Positions 1 to 7,761 of a DNA stretch of 64,000 nucleotides are shown piece by piece. The notes beneath the pieces were generated by a model. It saw only the letters and a program-made list of their open reading frames with translations, was not told the origin of the DNA and made no database searches. This DNA comes from Fodinibacter sp963707895 (GTDB lineage: Bacteria; Actinomycetota; Actinomycetes; Actinomycetales; Dermatophilaceae), in contig CAVPRS010000006.1 of the NCBI GenBank assembly GCA_963707895.1, positions 47,437-111,436 of the forward strand. The letters run 5' to 3'. Position 1 is the stretch's first letter, and each line of letters starts with the position of its first letter. The position numbers and the translations under genes were made by a program.

Positions 1-612
1 CATCGCCCCGGCCATCGCCTGGACGATGACGTAGTGGAAGCCGAGCCGGTCGAAGATGCGCACGTAGGCGTCGCGGTGCAGCTGGTAGCTCTTGTCGAGC
101 CCCGCCTCGTCGATGTCGAACGAGTAGCTGTCCTTCATGACGAACTCGCGCCCGCGCAGCACGCCGGCGCGCGGACGCGCCTCGTCGCGGTACTTGATCT
201 GGATCTGGTAGAGCGCGAGCGGCAGGTCCTTGTAGGAGCTGAACATGTCCTTGACCGCGAGGGTGAACATCTCCTCGTGGGTCGGCCCGAGCAGGTAGTC
301 GTTGCCCTTGCGGTCCTTGAGCCGGAAGACGTTGTCGCCGTACTCCTCCCACCGCCCGCTCGCCTCGTAGGGCTCGCGCGGCAGCAGCGCGGGGAAGAGC
401 AGCTCCTGGGCGCCGATGGCGTCCATCTCCTCGCGGACGATGGCCTCGACCCGGCGCAGCACCTTCAGGCCGAGCGGCAGCCAGGTGTAGATGCCGGGGC
501 TGACCCGGCGGATGTAGCCGGCGCGCACGAGCAGCTGGTGGCTCGGGACCTCGGCGTCCGCCGGGTTCTCGCGAAGGGTTCGCAGGAACAGGGACGACAT
601 GCGCATGGCCAC
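1..612 (-). CDS. proS: prolyl-tRNA synthetase, N-terminal part (runs off window)
   Basis: Class II aminoacyl-tRNA synthetase that charges tRNA-Pro in the cytoplasm. About 200 residues are visible; the rest lies beyond base 1. The N-terminus starts near MRMSSLFLRTLRENPADAEV and continues with a class II motif-1 region, a TWLPLG stretch and a GPTHEEMFT segment, all typical of bacterial ProS. The start is placed at a GTG (610-612) because AGGAG lies 6 nt upstream; ATG at 604-606 or 598-600 is also possible. It is the last gene of a minus-strand run that begins upstream with acetyltransferase genes. Identification is firm; only the exact start is uncertain. Confidence 0.93.
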   Translation of the reverse strand, partial: MAMRMSSLFLRTLRENPADAEVPSHQLLVRAGYIRRVSPGIYTWLPLGLKVLRRVEAIVREEMDAIGAQELLFPALLPREPYEASGRWEEYGDNVFRLKDRKGNDYLLGPTHEEMFTLAVKDMFSSYKDLPLALYQIQIKYRDEARPRAGVLRGREFVMKDSYSFDIDEAGLDKSYQLHRDAYVRIFDRLGFHYVIVQAMAGAM

Positions 613-688
613 GGAGAGCTCCTGGGGATGGTCGGACAACCCGCCAAGGATAACGACGTGGCGGGATGCCGTTCACTCGCCGTCGGCG

Positions 689-1571
689 TCAGGCCGGCGG
701 CGCCGCTGGTGAGCTGGATGTAGCGGGCCCGGACCCCGTTGTCCTCGAAGCCGAGCCGGAGGTACAGCTCGTGCGCCGGGTTGTCGACGTTCACGGCGAG
801 CCAGGCCTGGTCACAGCCGGCCTTGACGAGCGCCCGCAGCGACCTGGCCGACGAGGTGCGCGCCCAGGCCCCGGCCGCGCCACGCAGGCACCACCCCGAC
901 CTGGTCGATCCAGTCCTCGGTGATCGTCACGAAGCCCACCGGGTACCCGCCCGCGTCGAGTGCGACCCGGGACGCCCCCGCGCGGAAGCCGTCGTCCTCG
1001 GACACCTCTCCGACCCACTCGTCACGCGGAGGGTCCGGGAAGCCCGGACGATCGGCGAAGGACAGCCGGTAGGCCGTGAAGAACAGGCCGGCGGTCTCGT
1101 CGTCCCAGCGCGCGACGGTCAGGCCCTCGGGCCGCTTGATCCTGGGGATCTCGTCGAGTGGGTGGCGCATGACGTGCTCGGCGAAGGTGCGCTGCAGTCC
1201 GAGCGAGGCGTACAGCGCGTCGGACTCGGGCGACGTGGTCTCGGCCACGACGCGCAGCGGGGAGCCGCCGGAGTGCTCACGGGCCCACTGAGCGAGCTCC
1301 TCCCCTAGCCCCTGCCAGCGCGTGGACGGGTGCACGAGACCGGTCGCCGTGCGGTGTCCGGCGGCGTCGACGAAGACGGCGGCAGCGGCCACGATGTCGC
1401 CCGTCGCGTCGCGACCGGCGATGCCCGCTGCCGGACAGGAAGAGCCTGCGGATCATCTGCTCGTGGGCGAGCTGCGGCAGCCCGCCGTCGGCCGCGAGGC
1501 ACCGGCGCGCGAGGTGGCGCAGGCGAGTCGACGTCGTCCACGGTGATCGGCTGCCAGGCCAGGGTCGGCAT
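689..1571 (-). pseudogene. broken GNAT acetyltransferase (three apparent frameshifts)
   Basis: Pieces of a two-domain GNAT N-acetyltransferase are spread over three frames. The N-terminus MPTLAWQPITVDDV starts at 1571. A piece reading LARRCLAADGGLPQLAHEQ follows in another frame. The central part, with VHPSTRWQGLGEEL and AWRGRGLGAHLV acetyl-CoA loops, is in a third. The C-terminal AVNVDNPAHELYLRLGFEDNG lies in a further change of frame. The breaks fall near 1525-1535, 1421-1440 and 841-856, each explicable by one gained or lost base. The acetyl-CoA signature is seen twice, as in mycothiol-synthase-like double GNATs, but the substrate is unknown. The 3' end is a guess: the first stop in the most plausible frame is at 689. 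Sequencing error and true decay cannot be told apart here. Confidence 0.7.
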
Positions 1572-1580
1572 GTCGGCGCC

Positions 1581-1979
1581 TCAGCGACCGGCTGCGCGCA
1601 GTGCGGTGCGGATCAGTGGGATCTGGAGTGGCAGCCGGGCCACGCTCGCGGCGAACGACGCCCGCGAAGCAGGGTCGCCCTTGCGGTCGGCTCGGCGGCC
1701 CTGGTCGATGCTCATCTGGACGTTCGCAGGGAAGACCGCGAGGAGCAGCGCCGCCGATGCGAGGCCTGCGGGCTTGCGCGTGGCCGGAACGAGAAGCCCT
1801 GCCGCACAGAGCAGCTCGGCCACCCCGGAGACGTAGACGAGCGCGCGACGGTTGGGCAGGACGTGCGGCACGATGCCCTCGTAGACCTGCGGCCGCACCA
1901 GGTGCACGACGCCGGAGGTGGCCAGCAGGGCGGCCAGCCCGGCGACGTCCCGGGTGAGCTGCTCGGACGAGGTGGCCAT
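1581..1979 (-). CDS. DoxX-family membrane protein
   Basis: A 132-residue integral membrane protein of the DoxX type. Hydrophobic segments lie at about residues 10-30, 45-65 and 70-90, with the family-like stretches SGVVHLVRPQVYEGIVPHVLP and YVSGVAELLCAAGLL. DoxX proteins are small four-helix membrane proteins, some linked to quinone or redox complexes; no specific role can be read here. The gene lies 9 bp before the broken acetyltransferase and 19 bp after the DUF4081 acetyltransferase on the same strand, so co-transcription is likely. The start ATG has only a weak purine-rich upstream sequence. Assignment to the family is good; function is open. Confidence 0.8.
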   Translation of the reverse strand: MATSSEQLTRDVAGLAALLATSGVVHLVRPQVYEGIVPHVLPNRRALVYVSGVAELLCAAGLLVPATRKPAGLASAALLLAVFPANVQMSIDQGRRADRKGDPASRASFAASVARLPLQIPLIRTALRAAGR

Positions 1980-1998
1980 GCCTCATCCAACCATCCGG

Positions 1999-2844
1999 TC
2001 AGAGCAGCACGGTCGCGAAGTCTCCCACCTCACGAAAACCGAGGCGGTCGTACGTCGCACGCGCCGAGGTGTTGTAGTCGTTGACGTAGAGGGTCACGAG
2101 CGGCGCCGGCCCGACCATCACCTGCTCGACGACGCTCGCCAGCATCGGCACGGCGAGGCCACGACCACGCAGCTCGGGCGACAGCCAGACCCCCTGGAGC
2201 TGGGCGCAGCCCAGGGCCAGGCTGCCGATGTCGGTCTTGAAGATCACCCGACCGTCCTCGACGACGACGAAGGTGTGTCCCCGGGCGGCCAAGGACGCCA
2301 GCGAGGCCCGGTAGCCGCGGTCGCTGCCGCGGTAGGGCGGGTAGCCGATCTCGGCCGTGAACATGTGCTCGGCGGCCGGGAGCACGAGCTCGACCTCGTC
2401 GAGGCGGGCCGGGCGCACCCGCGGGTCGAGCTCGACCCCGAGCGTCGAGGGCAGCCGGTCGGCGACGAGGAGCGGCTGGCGGTCACGCACCGCCCGGGCC
2501 GGCCCCCACTGCGGCTCGAGGTGCTGCCACAGGCCCTCGACCTCGTCACGGGGCCCGAAGACCGACGCGCAGCGACCCCTCCACCGACGTACGCGGTCGG
2601 CGAAGGCCGCCCGGCTCTCCTCGGTGGTTCCGACCGGCACGACGTTGGCGCTGGCCCAGCACAGGGCCGTGAGCTCGCCCTCGACGCGGTGCCCCAGCAC
2701 GCTGCCGAGCGAGCCCGTGCGAGCCCCCTCGAGGACCCGGGCGGCGACGAAGACACCACGGGGCAGGTCGCGTGCGCACACGTCGAGGGCGTCGTCACGG
2801 TCGGCGAGCGACAGTGGACGAACCGGCGAGCGGGTGCGCAGCAC
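1999..2844 (-). CDS. GNAT acetyltransferase with N-terminal DUF4081 domain
   Basis: A 281-residue protein. The N-terminal 100 residues match the DUF4081 region common in actinobacteria (MLRTRSPVRPLSLADRDDAL, then ARDLPRGVFVAARVLEG). A GNAT acetyl-CoA domain follows at about 150-280, with GVWLSPELRGRGLAVPMLA as the pyrophosphate loop and TLYVNDYNTSARATYDRLGF as the C-terminal motif. In related genomes this gene sits near ispG and proS, as here. The GTG start at 2842-2844 is preceded by TAGGCT exactly 6 nt upstream, the spacing of a leaderless transcript. The acceptor substrate is unknown. The DUF4081 call comes from memory of the family, not a search. Confidence 0.87.
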   Translation of the reverse strand: MLRTRSPVRPLSLADRDDALDVCARDLPRGVFVAARVLEGARTGSLGSVLGHRVEGELTALCWASANVVPVGTTEESRAAFADRVRRWRGRCASVFGPRDEVEGLWQHLEPQWGPARAVRDRQPLLVADRLPSTLGVELDPRVRPARLDEVELVLPAAEHMFTAEIGYPPYRGSDRGYRASLASLAARGHTFVVVEDGRVIFKTDIGSLALGCAQLQGVWLSPELRGRGLAVPMLASVVEQVMVGPAPLVTLYVNDYNTSARATYDRLGFREVGDFATVLL

Positions 2845-2916
2845 GACCTCAGCCTAGGGCGCGGGCCACCCCATGTGTCCCTGAACTCCGTCCCGCGACA
2901 CGGGGGCCGGTCCCGG

Positions 2917-3442
2917 TCAGGCGGGCACCACCTCGGGGGTGCGCACCACGGCATCCGTCACCGTGGCCTGGAGCGCCCGCGGGCGCCACCGTCGGACGAC
3001 CTCGCCGAGGGCCCACCCCAGCGGCGCGCAGGAGGCCACCATCAAGGTCAGACCCACCACCTGGGTCGGTGGCAGAGGGCGGTTCGTTGCCAGCGAGGAC
3101 GACGAGCGGCACCATCGCCACCACCACGCCGACTGCCCGCACCACGGGTCGACAGCGCAGCACCATGGCCATGCCCGCGACCGTCGGGACGAGCAGGCTG
3201 CCCGGGCCGGCGAAGAGCACCAAGGCCGGCAGGGCGGCCAGACGCCACCACCTCGAGCGCCCCGAGATGCGGGCGGCGCGAACCAGGCCCACGCACGCTC
3301 CGCCGACGGTCGCCACCCCGAGGATGCCCAGCGTGCCTGCCCACGAGAACTGCGGGTCGTCGCTGAGGAGCCGCATGAACAGTCGCGCCACGACTCCCCA
3401 GCCGGCGCCGGCGAGGGCCCCGACGGCCAGCCCGCGGACCAT
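2917..3442 (-). pseudogene. small multi-span membrane protein, frame broken near 3065-3085
   Basis: An actinobacterial membrane protein that I cannot name. It starts MVRGLAVGALAGAGWGVVAR and has hydrophobic segments at about residues 3-22, 38-58, 72-90 and 97-115. After a NEPP motif the reading continues sensibly only in another frame (LPPTQVVGLTLMVASCAPLGW, then VVRRWRPRALQATVTDAVV, stop at 2917). The uncorrected frame gives a low-complexity tail ending at 2849. One missing or extra base near 3065-3085 would restore a protein of about 175 residues. Its start overlaps the stop of the SOD-like gene as TGATG, so the two are probably translationally coupled. Confidence 0.55.
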
Positions 3443-4056
3443 CACCACACCACCGGCAGGCAGGCCAGCCGCGCGCCGGCAGTCCCCGTGTGATGGTCGG
3501 TGGCCGCCGCGTGGATGACGACCGAGCGCGTCCCGGGGAGCGGCACGAACGGCACGGATGCCGTGGCTCGGCCGGCCCCGTCGTCGACGGTGAAGTCGAG
3601 CCAGATCTCGGTGAGCTCGGAGACCCGCGGGGGCACCACGCCCGCGAGCACGTCGGTGTTGTAGTGGCCCAGGGCTGCGGCCGGCTGGCCGACCAGGCAT
3701 GGGCCTGCGTGCAGGTGTGCCCCGAAGGTCTGGCCCTCGGCACCCTCGATGCCGCGCACCCGTAGCACGGTCCGCGAGCCCCCGTGCGGCAGGAGGCTGA
3801 TCCGCACGGCCGCGGACGACGCGTCGAACGGACCCGCCGCCGTCGGGTCGAGATCCGACAGCGGCCCCGACGACCGGACGATCGGGGCACCGCCATGGCC
3901 ACCATGCCCGTCGTGGAAGCGGAAGCCGGGATGTGCGTGCACCGCCCCGTGGGCGCGGGGCGCCTCGGGCAGGTCGGCGCCGGGGCCTGTTCCCGTGAAG
4001 CCCGCGATTGCGACAATGGCCGGTAGCGCGAGGAGGCGACGGGTGGTGTGTGACAT
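3442..4056 (-). CDS. secreted Cu/Zn superoxide dismutase-like protein
   Basis: A 204-residue exported protein with an N-terminal signal peptide (MSHTTRRLLALPAIVAIAG). A His/Gly-rich linker FHDGHGGHGG follows, then a SodC-like beta barrel at about 65-204. Visible SodC marks are the HLHAGPC stretch (HxH plus the disulfide Cys), GHYN, and a C-terminal VVIHA with AGARLAC, which supplies the fourth copper-site His and the second Cys. The usual zinc loop is poorly preserved, so enzymatic activity is uncertain; it may be a copper-binding or scavenging relative. It is divergent from the ECF sigma factor at 4162 and overlaps a membrane protein gene downstream, which hints at a cell-envelope oxidative-stress unit. 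Confidence 0.75.
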   Translation of the reverse strand: MSHTTRRLLALPAIVAIAGFTGTGPGADLPEAPRAHGAVHAHPGFRFHDGHGGHGGAPIVRSSGPLSDLDPTAAGPFDASSAAVRISLLPHGGSRTVLRVRGIEGAEGQTFGAHLHAGPCLVGQPAAALGHYNTDVLAGVVPPRVSELTEIWLDFTVDDGAGRATASVPFVPLPGTRSVVIHAAATDHHTGTAGARLACLPVVW

Positions 4057-4161
4057 GGCGTTCCTTTCGGTCGGGCCCGCCGATCGGCAGACATTAGGGA
4101 GACGACCGACGCGCCGCCGCCGGGTGACCTGCCGGGCAGGAACGGCCTCGACGAGGATCCG

Positions 4162-4755
4162 GTGAGATTCCGTCAGGTTCGCGTGTCACCCGACCGGCCG
4201 TCCCGCGCGTCCGTCACGGTGATGGAGGTTGTGGCGAGCCGGGATGACCTGGTCGACGTCGCGGGGCCGGAACCCGTGGACGTGGCGGGGCTCTTCGATG
4301 CTGAGGCGGCGTCGTTGACCCGGCTCGCCCGCTTCTACGTCGACGACAAGACCGCCGCCGAGGACCTCGTGCAGGAGGCCTTCATCCGCTTCGCCCGCCA
4401 CCACGGCCGGCTCCGCGAGCGCGACCGCGCCGCGGCCTACCTGCGCTCGATCGTGATCAACCTGGCCCGCGACCACAACCGGCGCGGCTTCGTGTCCTGG
4501 CGGCACCGGCCCCCGGCCCAGCCCGACGCCCCCTCGGCGGCGGAGACCGCCGAGGAGCGGGCCGAGCGGGCGGCGGTGGTCGCCGCCCTCAAGGCGCTCC
4601 CCCGGCGCCAGCGCGACTGCGTCACGCTGCGCTACTACTACGACATGCCCGTCGCGCAGATCGCGGCGACCCTCGGCCTGTCGGTGAACACCGTCAAGAC
4701 CCACCTCCAACGTGGGCTCGACGCACTCGGCACGACCCTGGAGGCAGACCGATGA
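4162..4755 (+). CDS. ECF-type RNA polymerase sigma factor (SigE-like family)
   Basis: A 197-residue extracytoplasmic-function sigma factor. Region 2 spans about residues 38-105 (FDAEAASLTRLARFYV, AEDLVQEAFIRFARHH, YLRSIVINLARDHNRR). Region 4 lies at about 140-190 (ALPRRQRDCVTLRYYYDMP, AQIAATLGLSVNTVKTHLQR) with a clear helix-turn-helix. It directs RNA polymerase to a small stress regulon. The start GTG at 4162 has GAGGA just upstream; an ATG at 4222 would remove 20 non-conserved residues and is the alternative. The stop overlaps the next gene by 4 bp (ATGA), the usual layout of a sigma factor and its membrane-bound regulator. Confidence 0.88.
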   Translation: MRFRQVRVSPDRPSRASVTVMEVVASRDDLVDVAGPEPVDVAGLFDAEAASLTRLARFYVDDKTAAEDLVQEAFIRFARHHGRLRERDRAAAYLRSIVINLARDHNRRGFVSWRHRPPAQPDAPSAAETAEERAERAAVVAALKALPRRQRDCVTLRYYYDMPVAQIAATLGLSVNTVKTHLQRGLDALGTTLEADR

Positions 4756-5384
4756 CCCACCTCGAGGACCGGATCAGCCGAGCACTGACCTCGTCGCGCA
4801 GCACGCCATCCCCCGACCTGTTCGAGCGCGTGCTCGACAGCATCGACGCTGACCGCCGTCGCCGCCGCACCGCCCTCCTCGTCGCGGCGGCCGGTGTCGC
4901 CGTCGTGGCGACCGTCACCGTCGCCGTCCTGACCCTCACCCCCCGCACGAACGGAGCCCTCGCCATGCCCTGGTGGATCCTCGAAGTCGGCACGACGCTG
5001 GTCCTCGTCGCGATCGCGTTGTGGCTGGGGCCGTTCATCAAACGGTTCGGTCGTGCCTACGCCGCCGACGTCTTCCACGACAACCCGCTCACGGGCAAGA
5101 GCTACATCGTGCTGACCGACATCGTCTACTACCTGATCTTCACGGCGTACATCCTGTTCGGAGCACACTTCGCGCCCCAGAAGGAGTGGCTCAACATGGT
5201 GTCGGGGGTGGTCACCGCCGAGCAGCTGACCTTCGAGGTGGAGCGGATCGCCGGCATCCTGCTCATCATCGGGCTCCTGCACGGGCTCAACATCGTGCTC
5301 ATGCCGGTGCTCGGGCGGCTCTTCTCGCTCAACCGACGGCTCCCGGCCGACCAGCGCGACCCGGACCCCCTCCGCTACCCGTGA
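4752..5384 (+). CDS. membrane protein coupled to the ECF sigma factor (possible anti-sigma factor)
   Basis: A 210-residue protein translationally coupled to the sigma gene. Residues 1-35 are cytoplasmic and charged (THLEDRISRALTSS, DLFERVLDSIDADRRRRR), as in the short N-termini of actinobacterial anti-sigma factors. Four hydrophobic helices follow at about 37-60, 75-95, 115-138 and 160-185. There is no zinc-binding HxxxCxxC motif, so it is not a classic zinc anti-sigma factor. The last three helices resemble an unrelated membrane module, so the gene could be a fusion of an anti-sigma N-terminus to another membrane domain. Its role as sigma regulator is inferred from the overlap only. Confidence 0.65.
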   Translation: MTHLEDRISRALTSSRSTPSPDLFERVLDSIDADRRRRRTALLVAAAGVAVVATVTVAVLTLTPRTNGALAMPWWILEVGTTLVLVAIALWLGPFIKRFGRAYAADVFHDNPLTGKSYIVLTDIVYYLIFTAYILFGAHFAPQKEWLNMVSGVVTAEQLTFEVERIAGILLIIGLLHGLNIVLMPVLGRLFSLNRRLPADQRDPDPLRYP

Positions 5385-5387
5385 GCA

Positions 5388-5495
5388 CCGGCGCCGTGAG
5401 GTCCGCGTTGTCGAGCACCCACGTCGCCCGGGCGGCCGGGTCGACCTCCGCGAGGTAGAGCCGCTGCCCGCCGACGTAGCGGGCGTTCACCTCGG
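5388..5495 (-). pseudogene. possible remnant of a uridine-kinase C-terminus
   Basis: On the minus strand this stretch reads NARYVGGQRLYLAEVDP, then a segment ending VLDNADLTAP. That resembles the last 35-40 residues of bacterial uridine kinases (RYVxxQRLYL, then VDNxD). No N-terminal P-loop portion is found upstream (5496-5608), and the frame runs into the antisense of the preceding gene without a proper stop. It is therefore at best a fragment. The resemblance rests on a short match from memory and could be fortuitous. Confidence 0.3.
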
Positions 5496-5608
5496 ATGCC
5501 GGGCGGCGGCCAGCTCGGCGAGCACAGGGCCCGGCGAGCGGACGGTGGTGGCGGGACGAAGGCGTCGAGGCGACCGGACGACATCGGCGGTCGGGTGGAC
5601 GGAGGGGG

Positions 5609-6769
5609 TCAGCCGACGGTGACCGAAGGGGCGCCGGCCGACTCGTCGTCCATCGGCTCGCCCATCTCCTCGGCGATGCGCATGGCCTCCTCGATGAGGG
5701 TCTCGACGATCATGTTCTCGGGGACGGTCTTGATGACCTCACCCCTGACGAAGATCTGGCCCTTGCCGTTGCCGGAGGCGACCCCGAGGTCGGCCTCGCG
5801 GGCCTCTCCCGGCCCGTTGACGACGCAGCCCATGACGGCCACGCGCAGGGGCACGGTCATGCCCTCGAGGCCGGCGGTGACCTCGTCGGCGAGCTTGTAG
5901 ACGTCGACCTGGGCGCGGCCGCACGACGGGCACGAGACGATCTCGAGCTTGCGCGGGCGCAGGTTGAGCGACTGCAGGATCTGGATGCCGACCTTGACCT
6001 CCTCGACCGGCGGGGCCGAGAGCGAGACTCGGATCGTGTCGCCGATGCCCTGGGACAGGAGGGCCCCGAAGGCGGTGGCCGACTTGATGGTGCCCTGGAA
6101 CGCGGGGCCGGCCTCGGTGACCCCGAGGTGCAGCGGCCAGTCGCCGCGCTCGGCGAGCAGCTGGTAGGCCTTGATCATCACGACCGGGTCGTTGTGCTTG
6201 ACCGAGATCTTGAAGTCGTGGAAGTCGTGCTCCTCGAACAGGCCGGCCTCCCAGACGGCCGACTCGACGAGGGCCTCGGCGGTCGGCTTGCCGTACTTCT
6301 CGAGGATCCGCTTGTCGAGCGAGCCCGCGTTGACGCCGATCCGGATCGAGACGCCGGCCTCCTTGGCGCGCTTGGCGATCTCACCCACCTGGTCGTCGAA
6401 CTGGCGGATGTTGCCCGGGTTGACCCGCACGGCCGCGCAGCCGGCGTCGATCGCCGCGTAGACGTACTTGGGCTGGAAGTGGATGTCGGCGATCACCGGG
6501 ATCTGCGACTTGCGGGCGATCGCGGGCAGCGCCTCGGCGTCGTCCTGGGTCGGGCAGGCCACCCGCACGATGTCGCAGCCGGATGCCGTGAGCTCGGCGA
6601 TCTGCTGGAGCGTCGCGTTGATGTCGGTCGTGGGGGTCGTGGTCATCGACTGCACCGAGACCGGCGCGTCGCCCCCGACCTCGACCTTGCCCACCTTGAT
6701 CTTCCGGCTCACCCGGCGGGGGGCGACGACGGGCGGGGGCAGCGGCGGCATACCGAGGGAGACGGACAT
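5609..6769 (-). CDS. ispG: 4-hydroxy-3-methylbut-2-enyl diphosphate synthase (flavodoxin)
   Basis: A 386-residue [4Fe-4S] enzyme of the MEP isoprenoid pathway, converting MEcPP to HMBPP. Conserved segments are VQSMTTTPTTDI near the N-terminus, VRVNPGNI, VLGVTEAG-like HLGVTEAG, and the cluster ligands CPSCGR and CVVNGPGEA with the downstream Glu. The length fits actinobacterial IspG. The ATG at 6767-6769 is chosen because earlier in-frame starts would extend into antisense of the opposite gene, and TACGCT lies 7 nt upstream, a leaderless-type promoter. dxr and rseP lie upstream on the same strand, separated by an opposite-strand coiled-coil gene, so ispG has its own promoter. Confidence 0.96.
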   Translation of the reverse strand: MSVSLGMPPLPPPVVAPRRVSRKIKVGKVEVGGDAPVSVQSMTTTPTTDINATLQQIAELTASGCDIVRVACPTQDDAEALPAIARKSQIPVIADIHFQPKYVYAAIDAGCAAVRVNPGNIRQFDDQVGEIAKRAKEAGVSIRIGVNAGSLDKRILEKYGKPTAEALVESAVWEAGLFEEHDFHDFKISVKHNDPVVMIKAYQLLAERGDWPLHLGVTEAGPAFQGTIKSATAFGALLSQGIGDTIRVSLSAPPVEEVKVGIQILQSLNLRPRKLEIVSCPSCGRAQVDVYKLADEVTAGLEGMTVPLRVAVMGCVVNGPGEAREADLGVASGNGKGQIFVRGEVIKTVPENMIVETLIEEAMRIAEEMGEPMDDESAGAPSVTVG

Positions 6770-6803
6770 GGAACCAAGCGTACGTGGGCGCGCTCGAAGC
6801 GCC

Positions 6804-7754
6804 ATGATCGAGCCCGTGCAGACCCGTGACGACCTCGACCGCGCCCTCGCCGACGACGCGGAGGCCACACGCCTGCGCACCCAGCTCGGCGGGCTGCGCC
6901 GTGAGGCGGACTCCGCCCGCGTCGACCTCGAGGCCATGCGCGAGCGACACCGGGTCGAGGCCGAGGACGTCGAGCGGCTCGAGGGGTTCGGCCTGACCGC
7001 GGTGCTGTCCGCCGTGCGTGGCACGCGGACGGGGGCGCTCGACCGCGAGCGGGCCGAGGAGGTCGCCGCCCGGTATGCACTGCAGACCGCGACGGCACGG
7101 CTCCAGGCCGTTGAAGGCCGGCGCGAGGACGTCGAGCGCCGCCTGGCGCAGCTCGGCGACACCGAGGCCCGGCGAGAGGCCGCCAGCCAGGCCCACGCCA
7201 CCGCGCTGCGCGCCTCGGGTGGGCCCTCGGCCGCGGGGCTCGAGGCCGTGCTCGACGAGCTGGCTGCCGTGCAGGCGCAGGTGGCCGAGCTCGCCGAGGC
7301 GCAGGAGGCCGGCATCCGGGCCGTCACCGCGCTCACGCTCGCCCGCAACGAGCTGGGTTCGGCGGACTCGTGGTCGGCCTACGACACGTGGTTCGGCGGA
7401 GGCCTCATCTCGTCGTCGATCAAGCACGACCGGATCGACGACGCCGGCCGCCGGATCGCGCAGGCCCAGGAGGCGCTGGTCGACCTCGCCCGCGAGCTCG
7501 GCGACGTGCAGGACGTGGCCGGGCTGCGAGCCGACCTGGGCATCTCCCCCACGACCCGCACCTTCGACGTGTGGTTCGACAACCTCTTCAGCGACCTGTC
7601 GGTGCGCGCGAGCATCCAGGACAGCTCGTTGCAGGTCGACCGGGCCGTCACCGCCGTGAACGAGGCCAACCGCCGGATGGCGCTGCGCGGCGCGGCCCTC
7701 GAGCAGCAGCAGGCCGAGCTGCGGGCTCGCCGCGACGCGCTGCTGACCGGCTGA
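6804..7754 (+). CDS. coiled-coil protein of unknown function
   Basis: A 316-residue soluble protein with no signal peptide or membrane helix. Residues about 15-75 and 95-210 are rich in Glu, Arg, Ala and Leu with heptad-like spacing (RLRTQLGGLRREADSAR, VQAQVAELAEAQEAGI), and a further helical tail follows at about 270-316. Between them lies a more globular segment with SWSAYDTWFGGGLISSS and DVWFDNLFSDLSV. The repeated Trp-Phe pattern suggests an internal duplication. I do not recognise the family with confidence. It lies on the plus strand between ispG and rseP, both on the minus strand, with only 34 bp and 7 bp gaps. Confidence 0.75.
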   Translation: MIEPVQTRDDLDRALADDAEATRLRTQLGGLRREADSARVDLEAMRERHRVEAEDVERLEGFGLTAVLSAVRGTRTGALDRERAEEVAARYALQTATARLQAVEGRREDVERRLAQLGDTEARREAASQAHATALRASGGPSAAGLEAVLDELAAVQAQVAELAEAQEAGIRAVTALTLARNELGSADSWSAYDTWFGGGLISSSIKHDRIDDAGRRIAQAQEALVDLARELGDVQDVAGLRADLGISPTTRTFDVWFDNLFSDLSVRASIQDSSLQVDRAVTAVNEANRRMALRGAALEQQQAELRARRDALLTG

Positions 7755-7761
7755 GGGCGGC

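Noticed and set aside
4122..4161. Riboswitch upstream of the ECF sigma gene
   Set aside because: Only about 105 bp separate the divergent genes and no conserved riboswitch core or terminator-like stem was visible.
6770..7348. N-terminal extension of ispG by 193 codons
   Set aside because: The extension is antisense to the coiled-coil gene and Ser/Arg-rich, while IspG similarity and a -10 element begin at 6769.
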